From: Serinus canaria
Lineage: Eukaryota > Chordata > Aves > Passeriformes > Fringillidae
Direction of reading: 5' to 3'
DNA length: 64,000 bases
Assembly (NCBI RefSeq): GCF_022539315.1
Contig: NC_066313.1
Span: 67,583,934 to 67,647,933, forward strand
Below the pieces are notes generated by a model. The model worked only from the letters and a program-made list of their open reading frames with translations. It was not told the DNA's origin and ran no database searches. Shown one piece after another: positions 33,032-46,892 of the stretch. Position 1 is the first letter of the stretch. Each line of letters begins with the position of its first letter. Both the position numbers and the translations under genes were made by a program.

Positions 33032-36000
33032 CAAAACAAAACAACAGAGCTAAGTTCCTTTTCATACATCTTTTTCATGTCTGTACGATTTTTTCACTAG
33101 CATGGCTTAACCAGCACAAGTATGCACAGAAGAAAAAGTTTCAGATCTATTTCAATACCTTGCCTGGTACTAATTTCTATTAGAAACAAAAAATGCAATA
33201 ATTAAGGTTTTCAACTTAAGATGTAGGAATTTACAGCATTTAGTTATTTGTAATCAAGCAAATGGAGGGAGCTCATACATCTCAAAATTTAGGATTATTT
33301 TATTTCCTTTTAAATAAAGTTGAGAAACACATCTTTGATGGATGTAATTGTGCTTTGTGAAGGTCTGGAAAGTGCCCTAGTAAGCTCTGGCAACCAGCGA
33401 CCTTAAAATTATGCATTGGCATAAGAAAACTATGTATTATTGTGAGAAACATAAATATTGATATGGGGTCTGTGTAATGGTCAGGATGGTTTCCATAGTT
33501 GTTTTGGGAAGGGAAAAGTACACATGGCAACTCTACCTGTCCTCAGCAATTTCCTGTTTGTGTAGTCATTCATGGCACTGGGAAATCCAATGGAAAGTAT
33601 TCACAGGTATTACCACCCTTACAATGTTTTAGGAAAATGCCTTTCTTCAGAATTTCAGAATTTCTGTGTTTGAAATTACATGTTTTCCATCAGAAAGAAA
33701 GGAATGTTTGTCCACTACAGAGAGGATAAGGCTACTCACACTGGTCTTTGAGCTGCATCTGTTTATTTTTGGTATCCTATAGCTGTAGGACTTAACCTGT
33801 CTCTTACAGTCATACTTAGTGTAAGGTTCAGCTGCTTTTTTTTGCAGTTCACCATTCTTTGTATTTTCTACTGACCTTTTCAAATGTTATGTTATCTAAT
33901 GTGCATAATTCCTTTTCAATTTTGTACTTAGATGTTAATCAGGAATTAATTTGTACCTGTGATAGCAGAAAAAGTTTTCTTTCTGGCACCATGAGAACAT
34001 GCTGGACAGTAAATATTATGAGGAAAATTTTTGAGCTGCAAATACTCTTCAGTAACAAGCACACAGCAATCACAAATATAATCACCAACAATCCACCAAA
34101 GCTCCTTGAACGCCATGGCAAATCTCTAGCTTTAGTGCAAGTGGGAGAAGTGATCTATTCTTGTGTGCAAAAGAATTGCAGTTGGATCAAATTATCTATT
34201 ATTTTGGTTTTGGGTTTTTTGATTTCAGAAAATATTTAGAACATATTGAGAAATAAACCCTTTGTTTGACAAAGGTGCTACACAGCAAATCATATCCTTC
34301 AGGATTTCACACTCAAGATTTTTTTTTTGTATTTGTATTTTACTAAATTAATCATCTGTATCAAACAATTACCTACCTAAGGAGAAGTATGTGGACGGAT
34401 ATGATAAGCTCAACAGTGTTTGATTAAAATACATAAGAAGATCTCAAAATCATAGCTCTGGGATTAATAATTGATAGAAATTAATGTATTTCACACATTT
34501 GTATTCATGGTACCTCCAACCCTGGAATCAGTGTTTCTGCAAGCCATCAACTTTATAAAGTAATGCAAAGGCTCCAATTCAGTTGATATCAGTAGCTACC
34601 AATTGATCCAAAAGTCTGAACTTTTTTCTGCATAAAGTTTGTATTTTAAAAAGGGCTGGCATTGTGCAGTGTTGACAGCACAACATGAAAAGTCCTGCTG
34701 AGCTTGTCTATACACGTTTTGCTATGGCTGAGCATAAAATCCTTTGCTATGCAACTGAATGAATATCAAAAGAGAATATGAATACATGTAGCAGAGAAAT
34801 GAAGTGCTTTTGAAAGGACTTTCCTCTGAATGAAAGAAAAACAAAGCAAGATTGGCTAAGAATCTGCAAGCTGGTTATATTTTTCCTACCTTGGGTGGCT
34901 CCGAGGTTTGACTGGGTGCCAGTTAACAAATTAGGTCATTGATATGTTACTTCTGCATATGGAATAATTCTTGATAACTGTATGGTCTGTCCACACATGT
35001 GAGACTAATCTTAATTTCCATCATCCTTCTTTTTCATTTGGGGAAAGAGTTTTTACTGTCAAAACAAAATCTACTGATGCAGATTTCACCCCCCCACCTC
35101 CCTCACCCTCACCAAATAAGAACAAATGAAAAGGAAAGAGCTTGTCAGAAGTTATTTCATTTCAAACCACCTCTCATCAAAAAGAATAATAAATAAACCT
35201 GAAAGCCAACTCTCAATCCTCTTAGGCCTGTTATATTTCAGTTAGAGGAAAAGGACACAGTGTAATTTTCAGTGACAGGTAGGTAAAAAAACTTTTCAGA
35301 AATTTAAAGAGTTAACCACAATGTATTAAAGTAAAAGTATATATATTATTATAAGAATATGCTTATTTCATGGGTCTGAGTTCTCTTGGAGTATGGAGAA
35401 CTAAATGCAAAGCTCCAAAATGCTACTGTTAGGATCAGGTAGTGATTTAGAATCAGGCGGTGATTGACACATATTTTGCACAAGATGACTTAGCAGGAAC
35501 TTGGCATCCTCTCCCTGCTTTTCAATTTTTAGCATCTACGAGTTTTCTAAATGGTGTGCACTGATGATGTCTACATTTGGTCCCCTTCTGGATCTCCTCC
35601 TTTCTCGAGTGTTCCCAGCTTCTCATGTGTTCAGCAGATTTTCAGCCCCCACCACCGGCACCGCACAGCCCCGTGCCTCCACACGGCCACCTGGCAGGGA
35701 GACAGGCTGTCTCCCATTCTCATCTCCCGCTCCTCCTCTCCCACCCGGATTGACCAGCAAAAGAGGCAGAGGAGGAGAGGGAAGGGGAAGTGGTGGCTGG
35801 CAACAGTTCCTATAGGAAGGTCAATTAAAGGCTGAGAGTTGGGAAAGAAGGGATTAAAGAGCTGAATGGGCTGTGACGGTGTGTAGGGAGGAGGGAGTTT
35901 GGGATGGCTTGGAGAAATGCAAGAGAAGAGGGGGAAGTGAATTTGGCCACAGGAAGACTGAGTGTGCAGTAGGGAGGATGAACCACAGGAATGGGGACTT

Positions 36001-39000
36001 TGGAAGCATAGTGAAGGCAAGATGATTGATGGTAATAACTGATAATTTAAGGAGAAGGAGACACAGGAATAGGAGAGTAGAATAAGACAAGATATTAGGA
36101 TTTTTTATAAGCTGTCATATGAGATGGTCCCTGCCAAGCTAACCAAGAATTTCAATATAGTAATTCTTGTTTCAATGTCATGTAAGATGTTGATAAGTAT
36201 GTTTTGTGTAAATTATAAGTTAGGTATGTCAAATGGGAAGAGAAGGTACCTTGCAATGGAAAAACTCAAATAAGAGGTACGCTGCAATACACATTGCAGC
36301 GTGTACAAACCGCATATTTCCATGTGTTCTTTTTTTAAAAATTGTCCTTTCAAATATTTTTCTCATGTAGACATTGTCAGTTTTTGTACCATGCTTTATC
36401 TTTTGCATGCACTCTCAGAAGAACAAACATTATTTCTCTGCAGCCAAACAAAGGATTGTCAAAGAGAAAGTTGAAGAACTGAATGCTTTGTTGCAAGTCA
36501 ATATGTGTGTCTATATATTTATGTATAAATATTTAATTTCAGCGAATTATAGGCTTCTGTGAGAGGGTTGTATAGAAGAATGAATGATAAATCAGGCTTG
36601 TTTTAGCCTTTGAAACATGAGTTTATTGGATTGTTATTTATAGACAAAGCACACGTCAAATGATTAGCTCCTTTTTTGTTTGTAGTCATTATAATTACAT
36701 ATTCAGAGCAGTTATTCCTTAACAATCCTATCTTACATTAACCCCTGATTGTCTGCAATAGTTCTTTGGCTCTGTTCCTAACTATGCAAACCTTTCCGAG
36801 ATACATGTGCTATAGGGAGGATGACACTCTACCAATGTGGATGCAAGTTAGTACCAATAAAACCAGAGATCTCTCCTTGTTTTGACACAGTAGACAGCAT
36901 GGGTGACCTTGGAGAAACAACTGAACAAACAGTGAGTTTTTCTGGTTTGGCTGTACTGTGTCGGATTAAGAAACTGCCACCCCTAAGAGCTCATTTCTAG
37001 CCTCCCTATTGTATTTATTTGTCTAGAGAATTTGAGATTTATTGATCTAGAACAAAAAAAAATTGCATGATGATTTAGTGTACTCACCAGAGGATGGGTG
37101 TGCTCACATCCTGTCTCTCTTTAAGGCTTGTTTATACAAAGAGTAAAAAAATGTATACTCACAGCAATAGCAATTTCCGCTTCTACATATTGGGGCTAGA
37201 CTGCAGTTTATTCTCAGAAATAGTAATGGTTTTGTCATCCGGTTTAGTTTCACTAAATCTTCCCATTTTTGGAAAATCAGGAAGAGATACTCATCAGCTT
37301 TGCTATTTTTGGTTTATTTATTGTTGTTTTGTCCTATAAGAACATTCTTTAATGCAGTTGTAGATGTTTTCTGAAGGGACTGCAAGTTACTCAGAATTTA
37401 TTGTCCAGTGTGTCTACATGAAAGACCATTTTTACCTTCATTAACGAAGTCACAATGCAAGCTTGTGGTGTTAATGTAAAAGGAAAAGAAGCATTTCTTC
37501 TGACACTAAATAAATACATTTTGGCCAAAAGATCTGTTCTGGGAATCCATACAAAATTATAGACATGCTGTGCAAGATTTTTATAAACGAATGGCGAAGG
37601 TATTTTTTGCCATGACATTTGTGCAAATGGAACTGAACGAACCTTGGAGATGCTTCATCCTCCATGTACACTGTCTCAGAAGGATGTGTTACTCTTCTAA
37701 CTACAGCTCTGCATTGTCTTGTCCCTCCAGGGACACAGCTGATACCAATCTCTCACCTTGTGCTGCAGTCAGACAGAAGCTTTATTAATAATGACAATGG
37801 CACAGCCTTTGCAGCGTCTTCCTGCTTCACTTGGAGCCTTCTCAGATGTTATCTTCATTGTTTCATAGTAGCTATAAATACAAAACTATTTACAATGAAT
37901 TGTTTCCAAACAATTAATTACTGAACTAAGTTTATATTGGCTTTGTTACTCCCAAACTCAAAACTGAGAGCTGAATCAGTTAGATAAATGCAATTCTTCA
38001 TATTTAGGACAGGAAAGATAGCTGATCTATCATCATGGAGTCATTTTCATGAGCAAAATATGAGGTAGCATCTTGGACAAATGTGCCCCTGGATAATTTC
38101 AGGTTGGAATACAAGCCCTAACTAGAAAAACCAAAAGACTTGAATTTTCATTTGGTGATTTTATTTAAATTAGATTAATAATAATTAACATACATGGTAC
38201 ACGTTTTCTTGATTGTAAGTCTCAAAGGAGTCCAGAAGTGGATAACACTAAACATGTCAAAAAATGGAGATGCCAGAGATTAGTTTACATGCCCAAGTCA
38301 CATTGCTCTTCAGAAATGGACTGTCAAAATTAGGTCTTTAACAGCTGAGACAGGAAATTTCCACCTCTTTGGTTTTTTTCAAGTGATGTTTTTGGGGTTT
38401 TTTTTGTCACAGGCCTCAACAAAAAGACTAAGTATCTTAATAACAGATATGAATGAGTACAATTAGGTAAAAGATATGTTTTACTCAATAAGGTCTTCTT
38501 TTTAATTTTCATGCAGAACTAGAAGCAAAAGCTCTCTGAAGATTTGAAAAGAATCAAGTTTAATGTATTGATTTTTTAATTCTGTGTCCCAGAGTTCATA
38601 AATTTGACTAGCACTTAACTAAGTACCAAAGTTGTCAGTGGTATATTCGTTTCCGTAGCTCAGTTAGTAATCAGAAACATTGTTCTGCAAAATTTGTAAA
38701 ATTTACATATAATTCTGGACTGTACATACTCTGTTATTGTTTCTTTTTTTTTCAAAAAAATGTGAGAAATTTGGTATTCTGCAAAATACAGTATACTGCA
38801 AAACATGGTATACTACAAAGTAATAACTCAGGCTTTTCAGATGAATTTGAACAACAAAAAAGGTTTACTGGAAAGGATATTTATGTGTAAAATCATGTGC
38901 AAAGGGTGATATTCCTAGTACTCTACCAAAGTGAGTTTTAATGTGAAGCCCAGTCCATGTAAAATGAGGGTTTTTTTCATTATTACATAATAGAGACAGA

Positions 39001-42000
39001 AGTGATATTTCTTTTTCCGTCGTGGTTGTGCTGCTGATCTGCTTTGGTTACTCTGAGAAGCACTTTATTCACCATTAAAATGGGAATGCTAACATGGGGA
39101 GGAAAAGCCTGAAGTTGAGCACTACAGCAGAGTCAGGCTGGCACACAAAATGAAACGCTGAGGCAATGGTGACCCCTGCCACTATGTGCAAACCTAGATG
39201 CCTTTCCTTGCTAGATCTAATGGGATTTTTTTTCCCCTCCTTAATTCCTGTGTAGCACATTCATATAAACAGGAGGTTGAGGAGGAAGGAGATTCAGGAG
39301 ATGGAGCCATCCCAGAGGAGCTATCCGGAGGACAAAAGAGATGATGGAATTCCCCAGAACTCCACCTCTCACTCCTTCCATAGACATGCAGTTTTCTTTC
39401 TTTTCTTTTGGGAGCCAGGCTGCCAGGGTAAGGCAATAGTAATTCTACTGCCACTGTGGGTGCAAGGTATTGTGTTTCTTACTTTCACTATGGGAAGGTA
39501 AAACTAAACTTCAGTCAAACACTGAGGTTCAATATTTGGTAGAGGATTTTAAGCAAAAGGGTTTTAGCAGGGTCCAGTGATTTTGAGACTGAGAAATATA
39601 CCCAAAGTACTAAGCAGCTTTTCATGAAGACTGTACAAAATGTTACTCAGAGCTTCTGAAAGAGGCACAGAAAACCCTTCAGAAAACATCCTTTCTTTCA
39701 GTCCCAAACCTTTGGGATCATGAGCCAGGGCATTTTAAAGAAGCTGCTAACCTCAAACTTCTGAGGGATGAAGTCAGGCAACTGTTAGAATATACACATG
39801 AGGAAATTATGTCATGCAGCACAGGAGATGTATCCTAACCATGATTGTCTGCATCAGACCCTTCTCCTGAAAACATCAGCATCACCAGCACTTCTTTTAG
39901 CTCCCTGAGAAATATTATTGACTCCACAGTGTCAACCAGAGAGAAACAGAAATCCAATTTCCTGTTCCAAGATGGAGAGCAGTGGTTCAAATGCATTAAG
40001 CTCTTGCCTAGATTGTATCTTGCCAAAAACTTAAGATTAATTATTAATTCTTCCTTGTTAAGTGCAGAATATGCGCTTGGTGGTCTGGAAAGCCGGAACT
40101 TACTGCTAATTGCTTTCAATTTCCATACCTGATCCTTCACAGCCATGCTTTCCTATCACATTGAAACTCTGTTTGAATGAACAAGGTAATTTCAAAGACA
40201 AACAATTTACATAGAAAGATTCTGGTGGATATAAATATTTAAATTAGAGTTGTCTCAACTGGATATAGAGAGGAGAACTGACATGAATATACCTGCAAAA
40301 ACCAGTGAATGGAAACATAGGAAAGTAAAATTCTGTAGTTGTATATTCATTGTGTTCATAAAGTCAGTTCCTGGTTATAATCATTATACTTTGATTGTTA
40401 TTTCTGGTTTGTGGGAATAAAGAGAAACTAAATTTTAACAATAGAGTTTGGAAAGAAAATGAGATATCTGTGGTCTCGCTGGGATCTGCGTGAAGCCAGT
40501 AGTGCATTTTCCATTAACTTTAATTTAATAGGATCTAAATTTGATTTAATTTAATTCTCAGTTTTCTTTAATGCCTTTTATAATGTATTTTAAAGAGGCT
40601 CAAAATTTAAGATGATAAAACATTTCCAAATACAATGCAGCTAATATTCAAATAATACTTATCCATAGAGGTGTGTTACTGTGGTTGATAGAGATGTCAA
40701 GAGAAACAGCTCTCAAGGCTTGCTGGAATTTAGAATGGCTCGTTGATGGGGCTGCTGTGACTATTCTGGAACAGCAGCTAAACAGGTCTTTCATTGGCAA
40801 AGCTTATACTCATTTTCCAGATGCAGGAAGTCATGCTAGAAGATGTTTTTTGGCATTATTAGTCAATAACCATTAAGCATTTCTGATACTTGTTTTGTGT
40901 GACTCATTTAGTGAAGTTCCTGTCTCATCTGCTGCTCTGCAGCTTCTGTAACACAGGTATCCCTGGTCTGGACAATGGAGAGCAGGATCCCACACCAGCT
41001 GTGCCAGGCACAGGGTGTTCCCAGAACAGGGAGGTGTGTGACCTGGGAGCAGTGTTAACGCTTTCTACAAATATCAGAGAATCCCAGAAGTCCATCTAGA
41101 AAAATGCTGTCTCTAACTGCATCCTCTTACCATGTTCCTACTTTAATTTTATTTCATAATCATTCAGTGCAGGGGGAAAAAACTAAAAAAATAAAAAGGA
41201 GATCTGTTTATTTTGGTTGGTATAATAAGGTTGCATAGAGATTTAGCTATTTAACTGATAAGGAATTAATAGCTATAGAAAGCTCACCTCAGTAACACAA
41301 GAAGTGCATGACAATTTGAAAGAAATAGTCTGAGAATGTGAGAGAGGAGCCTGAGTGCTGGTAGTTACGTGGAAAGAGAGTCTGATGCAGTTTTGCTGTA
41401 GGCTGCAAAAGGAGAAGTGCAGCTGCTGTGGGCTGCAATGCCTTTTCTGACTGAAATAGAGTATTCAGAGAAGTGTGCTGAATCTGCTCATATCACTGCT
41501 CATATGTGCTGCACTTGGTTGTGATGTCATAAAAATAGCAGGGAAGTGTGATCCATATCTCTGTCATTCTGCATACATACATTTTGCAATATGGTAAGAG
41601 GGAGAATGCAAGCCCACTGGAACCTGGCATATTAAGCTTGTTTCATTTTTTTTGCTATTTCTGTATAGAGGGTGTAAATTTAGAAAAAAAAAAGTGCCTG
41701 AAAAACCTGTTCTTAAGCTGTAATAACATGGTAGTGGTAAAACTATTTTGCCTGCTCCTTTTAAAGGAATATTTTGTTTTAGAACATTGTCAACTGAGGG
41801 CATGTTTCTAATGCAAGTTTTTTAATCCACTTATTTTTTGGGGAACTGCAACATATGTTTTTCCTCTTCCACTTTTTAATATTTTGGTCTCTGGTGAATA
41901 CACATTCAAAAACTTCCTTCCTTTAGTTAGAGTCCACAAATGAAGAGCTTTTCTTTCTCTGATTGCAGATTAGCCTGCCAAGAAACAAACTCTAACTGGA

Positions 42001-43459
42001 GAACATCACTTTAATTTATTTATGGGATACAGATGACAAGGAAGTCTGTCCTCTTCTCAGGCTTTTTGGAAAGCTTTGGGCTGACCCAGCCCAACAGAGT
42101 TCATATGGCAAAGGCAAACTATGCCAGGAACCAAAGCCAACAGTCCCTGCAAACCTCTGAACCAAAACATTCCTTTAGTGCTTGAATTTCCCTATAATTT
42201 GTGTAGATTCCCTTTTTGTCAATGAGGCTTGCAGTGGATAACTAGCTTAGTGCAATCAGACTAAACAACTGTGCTATTCATTCAGCAATTAGATGATAGC
42301 AGTAATGCATGCTTTATGGTTTCCGTTCTTCATTCTTTCCTTTCTTTTAAAGCCCTTGGAGACAAACCCTGGGATGACTGGTAAAGAGGAGTCTCTTGCT
42401 GAAAGATATCTCTTTTTTTTTCCCCTTTAGTGTTGTTAATGAGCTACATTTTCAGAAGCTGAACATCAGATCTACATAGGAAGAAATGATCAGCTGGAGA
42501 AAAAACAACTCTACAGTCATTTATTTACATGAATGTTCACTTTCATCTATTTCAATGCTGGAGGAAGAACTTTTTCTTAATCACCATCAGCATATGGCTT
42601 AATTTAGAATAAAATAAGTATATTTTGAATGCAAATATTTTAGCAGAAATAAAGTGAGGTATGTTTACTCTATAAATTACTTAGGAAGGGCGTAGTGCTA
42701 AAAGTGGAGAATTTTGCTTTTGTTGCAGAAGATAAATCCTCCTGAAAGGGTAGGTTTCAGTGCTTCAGCTTTCAGTTAGAAATTTAAGCTTTGGCCAAAA
42801 TCAGCTGTGATTTTTACTCTTTCCTTGCTGCACATAACTTTTCTGTGTTTGAAAAAAAGGGATATATATTGTGGTTAACTCAATGATGTTGTTAGTGATC
42901 CTATTAACTAAGAGGCAAAGTTTACCTTTGTGTGTATTAAAAAAAAAAATAATGTTTAACCACGTCAGTAAAAATATTGTGCTGTTTATAAAATGTTTTC
43001 TTCATATAGTTGGAAAGTAAATGGTTGCTTAACTACTACCTTTGCAATTTCTTATTCTGGCAATTCTTCCTTTGTTTTCCATCAGCTTCTGTGTGACCTC
43101 AGACAGATGAAATAAATTCCCTCTACTGTAGTTGCCTTATTTAAGGGCTAATCCAAACCCCACCAAACTCAATGTGGGCACTGATATTAAGTACTGGCAG
43201 ATTTAGCTGTTGTAGCTTAAAGCATTACAGCACCCAGATGTTTTTGCTATCTCTTTTCAGAGGATTACTTCCCCAACAGGAGGCAAGGAAGGATAGGATA
43301 TGAGCCATGTGTCAGTCTCTATGGTTTGCTGTACAGAATAGTAGATTAAATTGCAATGAAGGTATGTGCTCCTTAATAAACTGAGCTGTAAATGGGACAG
43401 TTGAGGCACAGATTCATATCCTGTTCTGTTGTTCTGCAGTATTGGTGATGACCTAAGAC
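33032..43459. other. Gene desert, no gene seen
   Basis: About 10 kb of AT-rich sequence without a convincing gene, RNA or transposon. Minor items are a short direct duplication near 35429-35465 (gatcaggtagtgattta / aatcaggcggtgattga), a locally GC-richer patch at 35640-35790, and an AT-rich TTTAATT run near 40515-40560. Short frames such as 33859-34239 and 39835-40146 have no recognisable domain. Confidence 0.6.
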
Positions 43460-43502
43460 AGATGACCAAGTCAAAAACATAGGGTTTTTGACTTGGTCAT
43501 CT
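43460..43502. repeat. Perfect 19-bp inverted repeat (hairpin)
   Basis: The arm at 43460-43478 (agatgaccaagtcaaaaac) is the exact reverse complement of 43484-43502, with a 5-nt loop. It would form a stable stem-loop. It shows no microRNA-length stem and no transposon ends; a template-switch origin is likely. Confidence 0.95.
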
Positions 43503-44180
43503 CCTCTAGTGATAAACATGAAAGATATCTGCCAGAGTTCTGAAAATCCTACCTGTATACCTCAAGAATGTTAGAAAATGCTGATTTCTTTAAACTGCTT
43601 GAAGATCCTAATAAAAAACAATGAATAACAATAAAGAATCATTGTACATACCAAGGGAAAAGTGGTTACATTTTATTTTGAAATGCTGAAAGGAAAAGAC
43701 ATGGAAAAAAGGAATCCAGCTGACTCCGAGTACATTGGATTTCTATTCAGACCACTTCATTTGGTTTCCACATATGCTGTTGTGAAACACCTTTCGGCAT
43801 AAGGATAGTCAGTTTTCTCACAATGACAATCAGTCATGACAGTACCAATGTTTTTGAGGACTTGAAATGGAAATAGAGAAAGATAGAGTAATGAGAAGCT
43901 AATGGGCAGCTGGCATTCCAGCATGGTTTGACTAACCACTGAGATGAAATACCTTCTTAATGTTGGGACACTCCTCGGAAGCTGCTCTAGTGCCTCTCTA
44001 ATCACCCACTTGAGTTCAGTGAGCTCAAGGTCACTCCACCTTTTTTAGATATTTAGCTGAACAGCTCATGATTAGAATCTTGTTTCTCTGGGTTTCCTGT
44101 CTTGTCAGTAGTAAAGTGCAGATGTTCAGAATTAACTGGCTTTCTCTCCATGGTGAGTGTTTGAGGAAGGAGAAAGAAAC
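43503..44180. other. Desert segment, no gene seen
   Basis: AT-rich sequence between the hairpin and the CR1 copy. Nothing recognised. Confidence 0.6.
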
Positions 44181-44424
44181 GACAAGACAAGAGGAAATGG
44201 CCTCAAGCTGTGTCAGGGGAAGTTTAGGCTGGATATGAGAAAAAGTTTCTTTAGTGAAAGGTGGTCAGGCATTTGAGCCGCATACTGAGGAAAGTGGTGG
44301 AAGTGTTTAAAAAGTGTGTGCTTGTGGCATTTGGTAACATAGCTTAGAGGTGAATATGGTGGTGCTGGTTTATGGTGGGATTTGATGGTCTTAGAGAGCT
44401 TTTCCAACTTTAATACTTCTATGC
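44181..44424 (+). mobile_element. CR1 LINE 3' fragment
   Basis: gacaagacaagaggaaatgg, then ctcaagctgtgtcaggg and, near the end, tttccaactttaata followed by cttctatg, follow the CR1 3' UTR in order. It is 5'-truncated, with internal small deletions. The terminal octamer (consensus ATTCTATG) is present once in mutated form. Confidence 0.88.
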
Positions 44425-45062
44425 AGTATGGGGAACTGGGCTGTGGTCTGCCTTTTCTCTACTGACACCTTAAAGCAGCCTTATTGTTACAACACACAAA
44501 TTTAAGCACTGTCTTGCCAAAGGCAGAAGAGTTCAGAGTTTTTGTTTTCAAGTCCAAAGCTGCGAATTCTTCATATTACTTTTACTTTAGTTGGACCAAA
44601 TGTAGTATGATACTGCTAAGAGTAGCAGGGCATAATGTGAATGGTACCAAATCATATACCTAACAGTGTAGGATCAATACAATATTGGTTTAGATGTAAC
44701 CACAAAAAGAGAGAAATTTAACTCCCACTGCACAGAAAATCAATAGAATAGTGATCTGCATGTTAATTCTTAAGGCCTGCCTTGCAATAGTGGGTGAAAA
44801 TTAAAAATTTCAGAAAACTGTTACTAGTGACTAGACCATATACCCTACTTAACCTGAGGGAAAAGAGCAGTTCCAGAACAGAAACAAGTATACAAATTCT
44901 CCTACACGATGACTGTATTTGTTCAGTAAGTAGAGTCCTTTAAACACAGAAAAACACAAACAGAACAGCTGTTTCTCCTAATGAAAAAAAAGAAAAAAAA
45001 TTATACAAAATTATCTTATGGGAGAAAAATTAAATGCAAAATGCACACAGAAAAAATCCACA
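44425..45062. other. Desert segment, no gene seen
   Basis: AT-rich sequence. Nothing recognised. Confidence 0.55.
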
Positions 45063-45118
45063 GAAAAAGATACTATTTATTTTACAATAATGAAAAAGAT
45101 GCTATTTATTTTACAATA
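45063..45118. repeat. 29-bp tandem duplication
   Basis: Two copies of a 27-nt segment beginning gaaaaagat (45063-45089 and 45092-45118), spaced with a 29-bp period and differing at one base. A recent local duplication. Confidence 0.92.
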
Positions 45119-46282
45119 GAAACATTCTTACTGGTATGAGTATGGCATTGGTTGAGTTCTGGCTGTAGTGAAGTTTTGGAAATAAATGTGTGGTTTTACA
45201 GGATATAGGCTATCATGCTGCCTTTGAGCTTGGTGTTTTTCACTTCTGGGACATAAACAGTTACCAGTAATACATCATGAATAAATTGACTTTATTTGAA
45301 CTGCTTGAAGTACAAATTTGTAGTATGTCATTATTTGAAGTTTGGTGTAAGTCTCAATTGAAACATTAAACTTCTTATGAACTGGAAATCTTGGAAATCC
45401 TTCAGAGGAAGGCTTTTATTTATGATATTGTAGTCAGTGTTTCCATTATTTTCCCCTGTTTTCAGGGATTTATAACTTAGTTGTAAAAAAATCATTCTGG
45501 ACTGAAATTTGGCATATGGGATTGAACTCAAAGAATGATGTTTTTGCTCAGTTTGAAAATAAGTCTGATCACACATAAACTGGAAGACACAGAAATTATT
45601 AAATGCATTCTTTAGGGGTTGTTTTGCTTTATTTTTATGTTGCATTGCATTGTACCATTTTCTACAATTAATCCTGCATTAATAACTTTATATTTCATTC
45701 CAAATTCCTGTTTCTCAGATAAAGAATAGAGTGATTACAGCTGTGTTTACCACTGAAATGTAGTATGGTTGAGTGTTTCTGCAGTCCCTAGGAAAAATGG
45801 TGGTTACCTCTCCTGAGTAGCATAGCTGACTGGTTTGTTACATAGATGAAACCTTAGCAAGTGAAATGCCAATAGAATGACAATATTTGCCAGCTAGACA
45901 TTGCCAAAAGCCAAACCTCCAACAATAAATAAATATGTAAATAAATAAATCCTCAAATTAGAAAAGAAAAAACCAACAACAACAACAAAGAAAACAACCT
46001 CAAACCCAAAACAAAGCTCTAGATGATACTGAATAGCTTAGACAGCATAGCTAAGGCCTTCTAGTTTCTGCAGTCAAGGATGGGATAGGGTGATACTATA
46101 CATTTTTCATTATTTTCACAATCTCCAGTTCTATTCCTAGCTCAGAAAATGACAACCTTTTCACATTCCTGTTACCTTCCCATTGCAACATCACAGTAAT
46201 GATGATCAAGGAAAAAAAAAAGGCTAGTTTTTGAGATTAGATGGTGTTCACATCTGTGCAGAGAAAATTAACGTGGTCAGAG
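45119..46282. other. Desert segment, no gene seen
   Basis: AT-rich. An AATA-rich stretch (about 45924-45950) and an AAC-rich stretch (about 45974-46000). No gene. Confidence 0.55.
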
Positions 46283-46892
46283 CTCAGTTAAAGCTGAAGC
46301 TGGCCAGTATTGTGGGGGACAATAAAAATAGCTTTTAAAAAAAATGTTACTAGCAAAAGACAGTCCAGAGGTTACACTGGCCAGTTTCTTGATGAGAATG
46401 GTCACCTCCCAAAGAATAACATAGACAAGGATATTAACCTATTAGAGATCAGTAGAAGAAGATCCATTAGGATGGTGAAAGAGAAGCTGTATGAAGAGCA
46501 GCTGAAGTCACTTGGTTTGTTCAGCCTGGAGAAGAGGGGGCTGTGGGGGAATCTCATGGTGGTCAGGGGAGGCACCTAACCCTTCTTTCTGGTGACCAGT
46601 GATAGAACCCATGGGAAGGGCACAAAGCTGTGTCAGGGGAGGTTTAGTTTGGATATCAAGAAAATGTTCTTCACCCAGAGAGTGGATGAGCTCCAGAACA
46701 GGCTCCCAGGGAAGTGGTCACAAGAAGTGCACTTCTTGCACTCTGTCAACATCAAACCTGACAGATTGCAAGAAGTGTTTGAACAACACTGTCAAAGGTG
46801 TGATTCTTGGGGCTGTCTGATTCAGGTGCAGGAGTTGGACTTCCATGATCCTTGTGGGTCCCTTCCAGTTCAGGATGTTTTGTGATTCTGTG
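46283..46892 (+). mobile_element. Internally deleted CR1 LINE
   Basis: The left part (46283 to about 46440) translates, across a frameshift and stop near 46336, into the linker between endonuclease and reverse transcriptase of the CR1 ORF2 protein: a GDNK motif, then basic SKRQSR, then LDENGHL. The right part (about 46450-46892) is the CR1 3' UTR (gtttgttcagcctggagaag ... gggtcccttccagttcagga ... attctgtgac). The whole reverse transcriptase region is missing, so the copy is internally deleted, or two fragments lie side by side in the same orientation. It is inactive: only decayed fragments remain. Confidence 0.85.

Noticed and set aside
46592..46885. 97-codon plus-strand frame
   Set aside because: It lies in the CR1 3' UTR, which does not encode protein.
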